Shown: positions 46,348 through 56,053, numbered from the stretch's first letter. The stretch is 64,000 nt of DNA from Cyanobacterium sp. HL-69 (GCA_002813895.1 CP024912.1:124001-188000); one strand, 5' to 3'. Numbers and translations: made by a program. Notes: a model not told the origin generated them from the letters alone.

Positions 46348-47448
46348 TCAAGATAAATAAAAATAGAAAGTTGCTCCCTGATTAACTTGGGCATCATACC
46401 AAATTTCGCCGTTATGTCGTTGAATGATTCGCTTCACGGTGGACAAACCAACCCCAGTACCTCTAAATTCTTTCTCGGTATGTAGGCGATGAAAGGGAGT
46501 AAAAAGTTTTTCAGCTGTTTGGGGATCAAATCCGGCTCCATTATCTTTGATAAAGTAGATGTTTTTGATACCTTTTTTTATAATTCCAAATTCGATGCGG
46601 GATTTTTTTACTTTGGCAGTGTACTTATAAGCATTTTCCAAGAGATTTTCTAAAACAATTCTCATCAAATTCAGATCTCCTCGACAGTAAAGGTTTGGAG
46701 TAATGATAAAATCAACGGTGCGATCGCAATTTTTGACTTTAAACTTATCGCTAATTTCGGAAACTACCTCGCTGATGTTGAAATTAGAGTATTCTATATC
46801 GATATTTTGTACTTGAGATAAACGCAATAAATCTCGAATTACCTCCGCCATTCTTTTTCCTTCATCTTGGATATATTGAAAATATTCTTTAACATCGGGA
46901 TCAAATTTATGGGCAAACTCTTGAGCTATTAGTTGACTAAAACCATTGATGACATGAATTTTGTTCTTTAAATCATGGGATACTCGATGACTGAATGCTT
47001 CTAAATCTTGGTTTAATAGCATTAGTTCCTTGTTTTTGCGTTCAATTTCCCTTTGCATATTGAGTAAACGCAATTGATTTTCGACTCGGATAACTACTTC
47101 TTCAATTTGAAACGGCTTCGTGATGTAATCAACACCGCCCACATTAAAAGCGTGTACTTTGTCAAAGGTATCGTTAAGGGCGCTCAGAAAGATGACGGGG
47201 ATATGTTTGCTCTTTTCTTGGGATTTGAGAATTTTACATACTTCATAACCATCTAATTTGGGCATTTTGATGTCTAGCAAAATTAAATCAGGGGCTTCGA
47301 TGTCAACAACCTGCAAAGCCTGTCGCCCACTTAAAACTCTTCGTACATCATAATCATGATCTGTGAGCATGGTAAATAATAATTGCAAGTTTTCGGGGAC
47401 ATCATCGACGATGAGAATGTCTCCTTTTTTAGAGGTTAAATTATTCAT
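46348..47448 (-). CDS. Response regulator-histidine kinase hybrid (REC-HK)
   Basis: A 366-residue protein with an N-terminal receiver (D59 in LILLDIKMPKLDG) and a histidine kinase: HisKA-like H158 in FSHRVSHDLKNKI, then an ATPase with LLENAYKYTAK, DNGAGFDPQ and GTGVGLSTVKRI. The ATG at 47448 is preferred over a GTG at 47457; AAGGTG lies just upstream. It overlaps the 3' end of the phytochrome gene by 8 bases, so it is translated from the same message and likely receives or forwards the light signal. Confidence 0.92.
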   Translation of the reverse strand: MNNLTSKKGDILIVDDVPENLQLLFTMLTDHDYDVRRVLSGRQALQVVDIEAPDLILLDIKMPKLDGYEVCKILKSQEKSKHIPVIFLSALNDTFDKVHAFNVGGVDYITKPFQIEEVVIRVENQLRLLNMQREIERKNKELMLLNQDLEAFSHRVSHDLKNKIHVINGFSQLIAQEFAHKFDPDVKEYFQYIQDEGKRMAEVIRDLLRLSQVQNIDIEYSNFNISEVVSEISDKFKVKNCDRTVDFIITPNLYCRGDLNLMRIVLENLLENAYKYTAKVKKSRIEFGIIKKGIKNIYFIKDNGAGFDPQTAEKLFTPFHRLHTEKEFRGTGVGLSTVKRIIQRHNGEIWYDAQVNQGATFYFYLS

Positions 47449-50437
47449 TAGTATCACCTTGGGTTAGGTTGATTATTTGATCAAAAAATAAGTTGTTGAG
47501 CATATGATTAAGATGATGGGCAAGGAAATTATATTCTGGGGGAATCTCAGCTATTAATGTTTTAATTTTTGCTTCTCTGGCACTCAATGCCGCTTGATGG
47601 AGTTGATTTATCCATAGGGAGGGCATTTTTTGTAACTGTGTTTGTGTTTGTTGTGTGTCTGGGGTGGGAGGTTGGATTTTATTTTGGTTTTTATCTCGCT
47701 TTTCTTGATAGATGTATTTAACGCCCAGATATTTTTCCATCATTTCAAAGATGACTTTTTCTTGGAAGGGTTTGCTCACAAAATCATTACATCCTACTTG
47801 AAGAATGGCTTCTCTTTCTTCGTCGAAGACGGTGGCGGTGAGGGCGAGAATGGGTACTGGTGGTTTGTCTTCCATGGTTTCTAGGTTACGGATATGACGA
47901 CTGGCTTGATAGCCGTCCATGATTGGCATTCTCATGTCCATCCAAATTAGGTTGGGTTGCCATGTTTGCCAAAGTGCGATCGCCTCTTTTCCATTACAAG
48001 CAGTTTGCACATCAAAACCCATGGACTGCAACATTTTTTCCATCAACAGGCGATTATCCTCCACATCTTCTACTACCAAAATACGATAAACAGGTTGTGA
48101 CTGTTGTAAACCAATTATCTGACGAGAATTACTTTGGGATTTTTGCTCAATCTTTTCGGGAAGAGTCATGGCAATACGACAAGTAAAAATAGAACCTTCT
48201 CCCCACCTACTTCTAACCGTTATATCACCATCCATCAACCGGGCAAATTGACGACTAATAGACAATCCTAACCCTGTACCCTCCCGAGAATGAACATTAT
48301 TATCAGTTTGCTTAAAAGGCTCAAAAATACTCTCTAAATTATCTTCCTCAATGCCTATTCCCGTATCCTTAACCTCAATCAACAATTGCACCTGTCTGCC
48401 CACCAAATTATCCGACGATAATAAAGATAAAAATAAATCCACATGACCTTCATCGGTAAATTTAATGGCATTACCCACTAAATTAACAATAACCTGGCGT
48501 AACTTACTCTCATCTCCCTCCAAAAATTGCGGTAAATCATCATCCTGATACACACGAAAAGATAAACCCTTAGAATTAGATTTTATAGTTAACAACTCCT
48601 GCACCGATTTAATCAAATCATGAAGATTAAAACAAGTTTGGTGGAGAGTAATCTGCCCCGCCTCAATGCGAGACATTTCCAAAACATCATTAATCAAAGA
48701 CAGCAAATGCTCCCCACTACGATTTATAATGCCCAAATATTCCTGTTGTGCTTCCGAAAGAGAGCAATCCCTGTTCATCATTTGAGTAAAGCCCAAAATT
48801 GCATTAAGGGGAGTGCGCAATTCATGACTCATTTTTGCCAGAAACTGACTTTTTGCCAAGTTAGCTGCATTGGCTTGTTTTGTTGTCTCCTCCAAAATAT
48901 GTTGAGAATATTGAGAAAACTCTAGGGCTGTTAGTAGTAATACTTTCCTTAACTCCTGCGCCGCTTCAATTTCCACAGACTCCCAAGGAAAAGATTTATT
49001 TCTCACCGTCTCTTTCCACATCGCAAAAGAATGACGGGGAGTAAGCTGGGAAATATTATCAATCTTTTCAATACTCACATCATAAGGATTACCACCCCAA
49101 GGCACTTCGTAAGATTGCTCAGGTCGAAACCAAATTAAATGATAGGTATGATTAGTTAAAAACAAAGATATGCTTAAAATTCCGCACCCTGTATCTTTAA
49201 ACTCTCTCCCTAGTGGATAAATCATAGACAAAGAGTCTGTAAAAAATATCTCTTGTTGACTTTGATTAAGAAATTCTTTGATTAAATTATTTACCTGACA
49301 TTGGCTAGGGGTATTTCCCATCAGGTGAACATCATTATCTAAACAAACCGCTAAACCTTGGGACTTAGTAAGGTTGATTAAACTATTTTTATTTCGCATA
49401 AAAACTTCTTTTATCAAGTCTGGACTCCTTAATAAACCATGCCTGAGTCGATTTTGAATTCCCTGTATTTGCAAACGATAATTTTTAAATTTTTGTTCTT
49501 GTTTACAGAATAGGTGCGCTGATAAAAATTGCCCTAAAAATTCCCCCGCCTTTCTGGTTTCGTAATTAATATACTTCGGAGAATAGTGATGACAGGCGAT
49601 TAACCCCCAAAGTTTATTTTGATTGAGGAGAGATATGGACATAGAAGCCTTTACTCCCATATTTTTTAGATATTCGATATGACAGGGAAAAACACTTCTT
49701 AGGATAGAGTGACTTAAATCTAACTCTTGGTTTTTGAGGGGATGTTGACAGGGAATAATATCAACAGGGGGGGCAGACACATCACAAATAATCCTTAACC
49801 AACTTCGTTCATAAAATTCACGGGCAGGGGAGGGAATGTCATAGGAGGGATAATGTAAACCTAGATAGCTTTCAATACCTTCTTTTTTATCCTCGGCAAT
49901 TACCACTCCGCTATTGTCAAAGTTGAAACGATAAATTAAAACCCGATCAAATTGAGTGATTTTTCTGATTTCTTTGGTAATAACTTGATAGGTTTCTTCT
50001 AAGCTATAACTATAGCTAGTATTAAGAATGGCATTATTTAAAAGACTATATAAATCTGGTAAATATTTCTGTTCAGCAAAGTGTAGAGGTTCAAGTTCTA
50101 AGATAATACTATCTTGGATCGTGTGAATAGTACCTTGAAATTTAATTTTATCCTTAGATTTTTTGGTTTTAATAATCTCAAAAAAATCATGATTGTTATC
50201 TTTTAAAGATGCTAAAATATTTTCTATTTGCTTAGGATAAAGCAACTCTTTTAAGGGCTTTTCTAATAGGTCTAAAGGCGCTACATCTAGGAAATTTTGG
50301 ACATTATTACTGATTTGAATAATTTTCAGGGTTTCAAGGTCAATAACTATCAAGATTCCGTGGGCTTGAATCGAACCAGGATACCTAATTTCATATTGTT
50401 CGTGGTATTGTTGTTCGCCAGTCGTTAGATTAATCAT
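47441..50437 (-). CDS. Cph1-type phytochrome hybrid histidine kinase
   Basis: A 998-residue red/far-red photoreceptor kinase: PAS (about 15-125), GAF (about 140-315), PHY (about 325-505), HisKA-HATPase (about 525-765) and a C-terminal receiver (about 780-910). The GAF has the DIP motif (200-202), the bilin-lyase Cys at C252 in SVFPCHIEYLKNMG, and GLIACHH. The PHY tongue PRxSF is at 467-471. Phosphoacceptor H538 lies in MSHELRTPLN. No bacteriophytochrome-type Cys precedes the PGSIQAHG knot motif, so the bilin should attach to C252, as with phycocyanobilin in Cph1. The last 80 residues form a histidine-rich helical tail. Confidence 0.94.
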   Translation of the reverse strand: MINLTTGEQQYHEQYEIRYPGSIQAHGILIVIDLETLKIIQISNNVQNFLDVAPLDLLEKPLKELLYPKQIENILASLKDNNHDFFEIIKTKKSKDKIKFQGTIHTIQDSIILELEPLHFAEQKYLPDLYSLLNNAILNTSYSYSLEETYQVITKEIRKITQFDRVLIYRFNFDNSGVVIAEDKKEGIESYLGLHYPSYDIPSPAREFYERSWLRIICDVSAPPVDIIPCQHPLKNQELDLSHSILRSVFPCHIEYLKNMGVKASMSISLLNQNKLWGLIACHHYSPKYINYETRKAGEFLGQFLSAHLFCKQEQKFKNYRLQIQGIQNRLRHGLLRSPDLIKEVFMRNKNSLINLTKSQGLAVCLDNDVHLMGNTPSQCQVNNLIKEFLNQSQQEIFFTDSLSMIYPLGREFKDTGCGILSISLFLTNHTYHLIWFRPEQSYEVPWGGNPYDVSIEKIDNISQLTPRHSFAMWKETVRNKSFPWESVEIEAAQELRKVLLLTALEFSQYSQHILEETTKQANAANLAKSQFLAKMSHELRTPLNAILGFTQMMNRDCSLSEAQQEYLGIINRSGEHLLSLINDVLEMSRIEAGQITLHQTCFNLHDLIKSVQELLTIKSNSKGLSFRVYQDDDLPQFLEGDESKLRQVIVNLVGNAIKFTDEGHVDLFLSLLSSDNLVGRQVQLLIEVKDTGIGIEEDNLESIFEPFKQTDNNVHSREGTGLGLSISRQFARLMDGDITVRSRWGEGSIFTCRIAMTLPEKIEQKSQSNSRQIIGLQQSQPVYRILVVEDVEDNRLLMEKMLQSMGFDVQTACNGKEAIALWQTWQPNLIWMDMRMPIMDGYQASRHIRNLETMEDKPPVPILALTATVFDEEREAILQVGCNDFVSKPFQEKVIFEMMEKYLGVKYIYQEKRDKNQNKIQPPTPDTQQTQTQLQKMPSLWINQLHQAALSAREAKIKTLIAEIPPEYNFLAHHLNHMLNNLFFDQIINLTQGDTNE

Positions 50438-50600
50438 GACAGTTTATTTAATGAAAAGAGGGGGATTTTGAGGTAGCTATTTTTTATTTTTAATCAATGT
50501 AAACTGACTTTTTTTCATAATTGAAGTAAGTTTATTTTAGCTATTTTTCTCAAAATCTAGTGATGATTATTTAACAATTATTCATGAATGTTTAGAAAAG

Positions 50601-51401
50601 TTAAATATCCCAGTCTTCTTCTTCAAAATCATCAAATTCTTGATCTTGTTCATAGGCTGGGGTAATAACTCGATAGGTGGCGTCATAAATTCCCCCTTCC
50701 ATGGTACGAGAAGGCTGACGGGGAGGTATTTTGGCACTTTTAGGTAATATTTCTGTCCTCTCTCTGGATTGGTATGAGTAAGGGGCTGCTTGACGGGGTT
50801 TTTGATTAGTTTCTAATTCTGGTTCTGGTTTATCGGCAGGATCTATTTTTATTTCTGGTTCCGGTTTTTCTATAATTTCTGGTTCGGGAGTTATATCTAT
50901 GGTTTTATCTTCTTCTTTATATTCTAAAATATCTTGATTTTTTTCTAATATAATTGGTTCTTGAGGAGTATTATTATTAATATCTTCTATTTCTTTATTT
51001 TCAATTTTTTCTGATTCAGTAGTTTCTGGATAAGGTACTGGCTCTCTATCTAAATCATCGGGATAAATTGGATCTTCTTTGTATTTTGGTTGATAGTATG
51101 GGTGATATTTTTCTTCTATCTTTTTTGAATATTGGCTTTCTCCAGAGGGTTGTGGATTGTTGGGGTTATTAGGATTATAGTTGGAATATTTAGGAGTTTT
51201 GGGTGTAGATAATTTGATAAAAAAGTTAATCATTAGGGTAGAAATTATTCCTCCAAAAAAGCCACTAAAAATAATAATTGATAGGGGAATATTAATAGGT
51301 GAGCTTCCTAATATGATAATAGGAATAGCTTGAGAATTTTGTATTAATAATAAAATTAAAACTAGAAAAAAGATAATTAATATTAAACTTTTGAAGTTCA
51401 T
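50601..51401 (-). CDS. LapA-domain membrane protein with long acidic tail
   Basis: A 266-residue protein. Residues 1-68 contain two membrane segments separated by SQAIPIIILGSSPINIPLS, the pattern of the LapA/DUF1049 domain. The rest is low-complexity: Tyr/Pro/Asn-rich (about 72-130), then Pro/Glu/Lys-rich repeats of the type PEPEI (about 150-205), and finally an acidic end EFDDFEEEDWDI. The tail is probably a disordered cytoplasmic platform. Function unknown. Confidence 0.82.
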   Translation of the reverse strand: MNFKSLILIIFFLVLILLLIQNSQAIPIIILGSSPINIPLSIIIFSGFFGGIISTLMINFFIKLSTPKTPKYSNYNPNNPNNPQPSGESQYSKKIEEKYHPYYQPKYKEDPIYPDDLDREPVPYPETTESEKIENKEIEDINNNTPQEPIILEKNQDILEYKEEDKTIDITPEPEIIEKPEPEIKIDPADKPEPELETNQKPRQAAPYSYQSRERTEILPKSAKIPPRQPSRTMEGGIYDATYRVITPAYEQDQEFDDFEEEDWDI

Positions 51402-51780
51402 GGTCAGGTAAATGTGGCAGGGATATGGTTGGTATTTTTAGTGGTAGTAATATTTAATGATTTATGGCATATTCAAGGGTATTACATATAACTTGAGTTC
51501 GGGATAAAATTTATAGTATTGTAAAGGTGTCAGGTATTGGGTATGAGGGGGGCAAGGGGTTTAAACCCCTTGTTAAAAATTCACAAAAACTATGTGTTAA
51601 TTAATTTTTATATGGTGGGCGATGCCCACCGTTAATTATTTGTGTTTTTTCGGAGATATAGCAATTATAATAGTTACGGGGTACAAAATGATCCCCCTAA
51701 ATCCCCCTTAATAAGGGGGACTTGAAAATCATAAATATATCTCATAATTATAAAAAACGCTATAAAATTAATAATAAATA
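51402..51780. other. Repeat-rich intergenic region
   Basis: About 380 bp with three dispersed repeat types in succession: CAAGGGGTTTAAACCCCTTG (51553-51572), a GGTGGGCGATGCCCACC palindrome at about 51614-51630 (also as GGTGGGCAATGCCCACC near 43627), and a CCCCCTTAATAAGGGGG hairpin at about 51703-51719. No gene seen. Confidence 0.7.
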
Positions 51781-52659
51781 TTATTTTTCTAGGGGGAAAT
51801 AAACGAGGGGAAACCAACTACGATGGAGGATTTCTTGGGCAAAACTTTTCACTGTCCAGTTTAGCAGAATATTATCACGATCATCAGCAATGGCGATCGC
51901 ACTTACATCATAATTAAGGGCAATATCAAGGATTTCCATAATGGGATCACCTTTTTTCACTATAGATTGAACCTCTAAACCCAAATCTTTTAATTCTTGT
52001 TCCACTTTTGCTAAATCTTTTTGGGCGTTTTCAAGCCTATTTTCTAATAATAAAGAAGAACGAGAAACCTCTTCTACTACAGTTAATAATAATATTTGAT
52101 GTTGAGTTTTCAGAGACTCTTTTTGACAATATTCTTTGACTTTATTAATAAGATAACGAGAAGACTTACCACCTTTGTAAGGTACTAGCCAAAAACGATT
52201 GAGATGCTTACATCTTAGGGCTAATTCCTCATCTCGATAAACAGAGATTAATTGAGGGCGTAAAATCATAAAAGGGACTTTTAATTTTTTGGTTAATTTG
52301 GTAGCGGTTGAGCCAAATATACCTTCTTGAATAGCAGTTTTTACCGTGGTACCAAGAATTACAAAATCTATATTATATTTTTCTACAGTTTCAATTATGT
52401 TGGCGGTAGGTTCTCCTGATACCACTTCTAAATTGACTTTAATGGAGTCTGGAACATTCTCGAATTGAGAAGATAGAAAACTTTTAACCTCATCAATTCT
52501 ATCTTGATCGATGCGAGGAATTTCCCCTTCTGTCCAGAGAGGAACACTATGTAAAAAGGTAATTTCCTTTAGACCACTATGTTCAAAACTACTTACAAAA
52601 CGGGCTAGTTTTTGTAATCCGTCTTTTAAGTCTGTACAAATCAGGCAACGCTGGAGCAT
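51781..52659 (-). CDS. Tandem universal stress protein
   Basis: A 292-residue protein made of two UspA-like halves. The first (about 1-140) contains LEVVSGEPTANIIETVEKYNIDFVILGTTVKTAIQEGIFGSTATKLTKKLKVPFMILRP, with a partial ATP-binding glycine pattern. The second (about 155-292) is more divergent and ends NILLNWTVKSFAQEILHRSWFPLVYFP. Cytoplasmic, with no membrane segment. A general stress role is inferred from the family. It follows cbiT on the same strand after about 100 bp. Confidence 0.88.
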   Translation of the reverse strand: MLQRCLICTDLKDGLQKLARFVSSFEHSGLKEITFLHSVPLWTEGEIPRIDQDRIDEVKSFLSSQFENVPDSIKVNLEVVSGEPTANIIETVEKYNIDFVILGTTVKTAIQEGIFGSTATKLTKKLKVPFMILRPQLISVYRDEELALRCKHLNRFWLVPYKGGKSSRYLINKVKEYCQKESLKTQHQILLLTVVEEVSRSSLLLENRLENAQKDLAKVEQELKDLGLEVQSIVKKGDPIMEILDIALNYDVSAIAIADDRDNILLNWTVKSFAQEILHRSWFPLVYFPLEK

Positions 52660-52762
52660 ATATTTTTCTTTAGTAATATTTTATTTTAGGGTAACATTTA
52701 ATCATATTAATTATTGATTAAACTTTAGATGATAGTGATAAATATTATTTATTAATATTATT

Positions 52763-53353
52763 TTAAATCTTTTCCCCACTGAGGATAAATACAGGGGCGA
52801 TCGCCGCAAAAACTTGACTGATACCCCTTGTTTCTAGGCGATTAATAGATGATTGTACTACCTCGATATTTCGAGCGTGTAATTGGGCTAGACCTTCGGA
52901 GAGTTGGTAAAGATTTTCAAGGTTAGATGCGATCGCCACTACCCGACCACCCCCTTGTAAATTATCCCAAACTTCTGTCAAAACAGCCTTCACCGACTTA
53001 CTACCCCCAATAAAAACTCGATCAGGTTTAGATTTGATCTCCCCAAGACAATCAGGGGCGCAACCCTCCATTACTGTAACATTAGTTACTTTAAACTTTT
53101 TACTATTTTTTTTAATTAAAGAAACAATTTCGGGATCCCTTTCAATGGCAAGAATTTCGCTCTGGGGGCATAACAAACCCATTTCAATGGACACTGTACC
53201 AGTACCGGCACCTATATCCCAAATTACTGATTTATCCTCCAACCGTAAAGCCGACAAAATCAATAATCTGACCTCTCTTTTCGTCAGGGGAATTCCCGGT
53301 AAACGCTCAAAAAGTTCATCGGGGATGCCTGAAGTTTTATATTTCCACACCAT
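52763..53353 (-). CDS. cbiT: Cobalt-precorrin-6B/7 decarboxylating methyltransferase CbiT
   Basis: A 196-residue methyltransferase of corrin synthesis acting at C15 with decarboxylation at C12. The N-terminal GIPDELFERLPGIPLTKREVRLLILSAL is typical, followed by SAM motif IWDIGAGTGTVSIEMGLLCP and the RVFIGGSKSVKAVL segment. It is the free-standing CbiT equivalent of the C-terminal half of CobL; the CbiE partner is not adjacent. ATG at 53353. Confidence 0.93.
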   Translation of the reverse strand: MVWKYKTSGIPDELFERLPGIPLTKREVRLLILSALRLEDKSVIWDIGAGTGTVSIEMGLLCPQSEILAIERDPEIVSLIKKNSKKFKVTNVTVMEGCAPDCLGEIKSKPDRVFIGGSKSVKAVLTEVWDNLQGGGRVVAIASNLENLYQLSEGLAQLHARNIEVVQSSINRLETRGISQVFAAIAPVFILSGEKI

Positions 53354-53884
53354 AATTTAAAAATTTATTATATTTACAATCAAAATAATGTCTTTAGGGA
53401 GTAGGGGGCAAAACCAAACTATATATATAAAAAGAATAAACATTGACAAAATCAGCAAAATATTGTCTTTTTTCTTCTTTATGCTCTAATCCCCATATTA
53501 CATGACAAGCTGTCAAGACAACTTACCTCTTAATCCTTTCAAGAAAAAAAACATAATATTCCTTCTTGCCTACTCCATTGATGCCACCCTTTAAGAATTG
53601 AAACGTATTCAAACAAATCATACACCCTGACCACAAAAGAAACATGATTTCCACCATGGAGATGTGAGAGTAAGACAAATGCCAAAACTAAATAAATTTA
53701 TAGAAGGATACTTATGTTGTTACAGAACAAAAGAACAAGAAACTTAGTAGAAGTCATAGATCTTCAATCATTACTGACCCCAATGACAGTACGATTTTAA
53801 TCCAAATACAAGCGGGGGAAGACTTGCCCATCTGTTGGTTAGATGTCAATTACACAAAATCATAATTTTTTTGAGGTAAAGAAA
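53354..53884. other. 500-bp gap with possible decayed coding sequence
   Basis: The gap precedes the stress-gene block. At about 53715-53862 two short overlapping frames read LVEVIDLQSLLTPMTVRF and, in another frame, ILIQIQAGEDLPICWLDVN. They look protein-like but are interrupted, suggesting a frameshifted remnant. A single TTTAAGAATTGAAAC at about 53592 recalls the end of cyanobacterial CRISPR repeats but is not repeated. Nothing else is seen. Confidence 0.4.
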
Positions 53885-54049
53885 ATGATTTCATTTCGAC
53901 ACATTCGTAGATTTTTTATGATTATGAGTTTAGCTGTAACAGTGGCAGTTACAGGAACCTTGGCTCTTGGCTCTTCCAATAGTTGGGCTAACGCACTCGA
54001 GCCTAACCAAATTGTAGGACAATTGCCGAATTTGTCGCCTCTTTTCTAG
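53885..54049 (+). CDS. Small exported peptide of unknown function
   Basis: A 54-residue frame with GAGG 8 bases before the ATG at 53885. It begins with a basic stretch and a clear signal peptide (RRFFMIMSLAVTVAVTGTLALG), with probable cleavage near SNSWANA, leaving only about 17 residues (LEPNQIVGQLPNLSPLF). Either a tiny exported peptide or the 5' remnant of a larger gene broken near 54050. It lies 16 bp before the next gene, in another frame. Confidence 0.55.
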   Translation: MISFRHIRRFFMIMSLAVTVAVTGTLALGSSNSWANALEPNQIVGQLPNLSPLF

Positions 54050-54065
54050 CCGTAAAACTGAGTCT

Positions 54066-54929
54066 ATGAGTCAGCGAGAAGATTTGAGCGAAGAACAAGT
54101 CAATCAAGCCATCGACCAGATACAATCTGCCGTTCGTAATGTAGTCAAAGCTCCCCGTCGTTTGGCAAACCGTGTCCAAAAAGAGGCGGTTGATTTTAAA
54201 ACGAATTTAGAAGAGTATCTGCAAAACACTGATAAAGAAGAATTAAATCCTGATGGCATTAAGCGTGATTTACAACTTCTGTTGCAACATCCTCGTGCAG
54301 GGTTAAGTAGTCTGGGCGATCGCACTTCTGAATTCGATCGTCAAACCTTTGTCGCCCTTTTGGCTCAACGGGAAGATTTGAGTGAGGAGGAAGCCAATCA
54401 AATTGCTGATCAGGTGGAATCTAACTTTAAGGCCATCATTGAACAAGTCCAGCAAGTACAACAGGCCATCCAGTCAAAGATTGATAAAGGATTTGATAAT
54501 GTTCGCAACTATCTCAATGGTTTGGAACTCCCTGAACTCAACTATGAAGGCATCAAGCAAGACTTTGGCACACTGTTTAATGATCCTCAGATGGGTTTGG
54601 AGGCTCTGCGCGATCGCTTGACTCAGTTCGACAGAGAAACCCTCGTGGCGATTCTGAGTTCCCGTGATGACATCTCTGAAGCAGATGTTCACCGAGTTAT
54701 CGAGCAGGTAGAAAGCGCACGGGATAACGTTTTACACAAAGTTGAAAAGATTCAGCAGGAAACACAAAAACGCCTTGAGTCTGTCAAACACGAAGCACAA
54801 AAACAAGTACGAGAAACTCGAAAAATGGCGGCCGGTGCTGCTTGGTGGGTATTTAGCTCGGCTTTATCATCCTTGGCAGCCTCGGCGATCGCTGGTTATC
54901 TAGCGGTTACTCGGTTCGCCATTTTATAA
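54066..54929 (+). CDS. Repeat-containing coiled-coil membrane protein, possibly 5'-truncated
   Basis: A 287-residue protein with about 2.5 copies of an approximately 100-residue unit. The unit core is REDLSEEQVNQAIDQIQS (also QREDLSEEEANQIADQVES and SRDDISEADVHRVIEQVES), preceded by FDRQTFVALLA or FDRETLVAILS. A coiled coil (about 220-260) and one C-terminal membrane anchor (about 262-283) follow. The first copy starts abruptly at SQREDLSEEQ without its FDRxTxVALL lead-in, so the gene appears to have lost its 5' part. I know no function. It heads a block of stress genes on the same strand. Confidence 0.75.
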   Translation: MSQREDLSEEQVNQAIDQIQSAVRNVVKAPRRLANRVQKEAVDFKTNLEEYLQNTDKEELNPDGIKRDLQLLLQHPRAGLSSLGDRTSEFDRQTFVALLAQREDLSEEEANQIADQVESNFKAIIEQVQQVQQAIQSKIDKGFDNVRNYLNGLELPELNYEGIKQDFGTLFNDPQMGLEALRDRLTQFDRETLVAILSSRDDISEADVHRVIEQVESARDNVLHKVEKIQQETQKRLESVKHEAQKQVRETRKMAAGAAWWVFSSALSSLAASAIAGYLAVTRFAIL

Positions 54930-54955
54930 ACCATAAACATTACAAGGAAATAAAA

Positions 54956-56053
54956 ATGAATACAAATAACAACACAAAAAAACGGGCGATCGGTACATTC
55001 CCGACTCGCAAAGCGGCTGAACAGAGTCTTCATGAATTAAAAAATTCAGGTTTTGCTATGGATCAGGTGTCTGTAGTGGCTCAAGACTCAAAGCAAAATG
55101 AAACCATTGTTGAGGGAATCAATGTCAGCGATCACGCTGGGAACAAAGCCGACGATGGAGCAAAAATGGGTGCCTTGTCTGGTGGTGCTTTAGGTACTCT
55201 GACGGGATTACTGGTCGGTCTTGGTGTTTTAGCCATTCCAGGTGTGGGCCCTATTTTGATGGCTGGAGCCGTTGCCACCAGTTTGGCGACCACAGTGACA
55301 GGAGGTGCGATCGGAGCCGCGGCAGGGAGCTTGGTAGGGGCATTAATTGGGCTGGGTATTCCTGAAGAAAGAGCTAAAGTCTATAATGATCGGGTTTCTG
55401 CAGGGGAATATCTAGTGATGGTTGATGGAACCGATGCTGAAATTGCCAAGGCCGAAGCCATCTTAAACCATAGCGGTATTGAAGAATGGGGGGTATATGA
55501 CGTTCCTGCAAAGGAATCTGCTACCACAAACCACACTGCTGATACGGCCCCTTCCCATGAAATGAATGATCAAGTCACTCCAAGACCCTCCGAATCTGTT
55601 ACTCATACACCAAAAAGCAATCAGCCCACTTCATCCAATGATGTCAAAAAAGTGAAACTGCACGAAGAACGTATGGTTATGAATAAAGACCGCCAAAAAA
55701 TAGGTGAGGTAGAAATTGGTAAGCGCGTGGAAGTAGAAACGGCTAACGTTGCGGTACCACTCACAAAAGAGCGTCTTGTGATTGTCACAGTTCCCCCAAG
55801 CAGTGAGAAGGTTTCCACCGATAATATTGATGCGTTTCATAACAGTGATACCGTTCGGGTGGAGGTTTACGAAGATACTCCTACTATTCATAAGGAGACT
55901 TTTGTTCGTGAGGAGGTCACCATCGGAAAAGAAGTAACTCAAGAAACGGTTAACGCAGAAGAAAATTTACGTAGAGAAGAACTAGATGTGGATACTCAGG
56001 GCAATCCTTTCATGGATAACAGTTCTAATGGCAGTGATAACCCTCGCCGTTAA
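54956..56053 (+). CDS. General stress protein: YflT-like, glycine-zipper and DUF2382 domains
   Basis: A 365-residue protein. Residues 8-60 (RAIGTFPTRKAAEQSLHELKNSGFAMDQVSVVAQD) resemble the YflT/GSP17M stress domain. Residues 70-135 form a glycine-zipper hydrophobic block (GALSGGALGTLTGLLVGLGVLAIPGVGPIL), probably membrane-inserting. A polar linker (about 180-225) leads to a DUF2382/YsnF domain (about 228-345) with VKLHEERMVMNKDRQKIGEVEI. DUF2382 proteins include the akinete marker AvaK. Good ribosome site (AAGGAA) before the ATG. Confidence 0.87.
   Translation: MNTNNNTKKRAIGTFPTRKAAEQSLHELKNSGFAMDQVSVVAQDSKQNETIVEGINVSDHAGNKADDGAKMGALSGGALGTLTGLLVGLGVLAIPGVGPILMAGAVATSLATTVTGGAIGAAAGSLVGALIGLGIPEERAKVYNDRVSAGEYLVMVDGTDAEIAKAEAILNHSGIEEWGVYDVPAKESATTNHTADTAPSHEMNDQVTPRPSESVTHTPKSNQPTSSNDVKKVKLHEERMVMNKDRQKIGEVEIGKRVEVETANVAVPLTKERLVIVTVPPSSEKVSTDNIDAFHNSDTVRVEVYEDTPTIHKETFVREEVTIGKEVTQETVNAEENLRREELDVDTQGNPFMDNSSNGSDNPRR

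Noticed and set aside
53580-53620. TTTAAGAATTGAAAC resembling the end of a cyanobacterial CRISPR repeat
   Set aside because: Only one copy is present, with no regularly spaced repeats or cas genes nearby.
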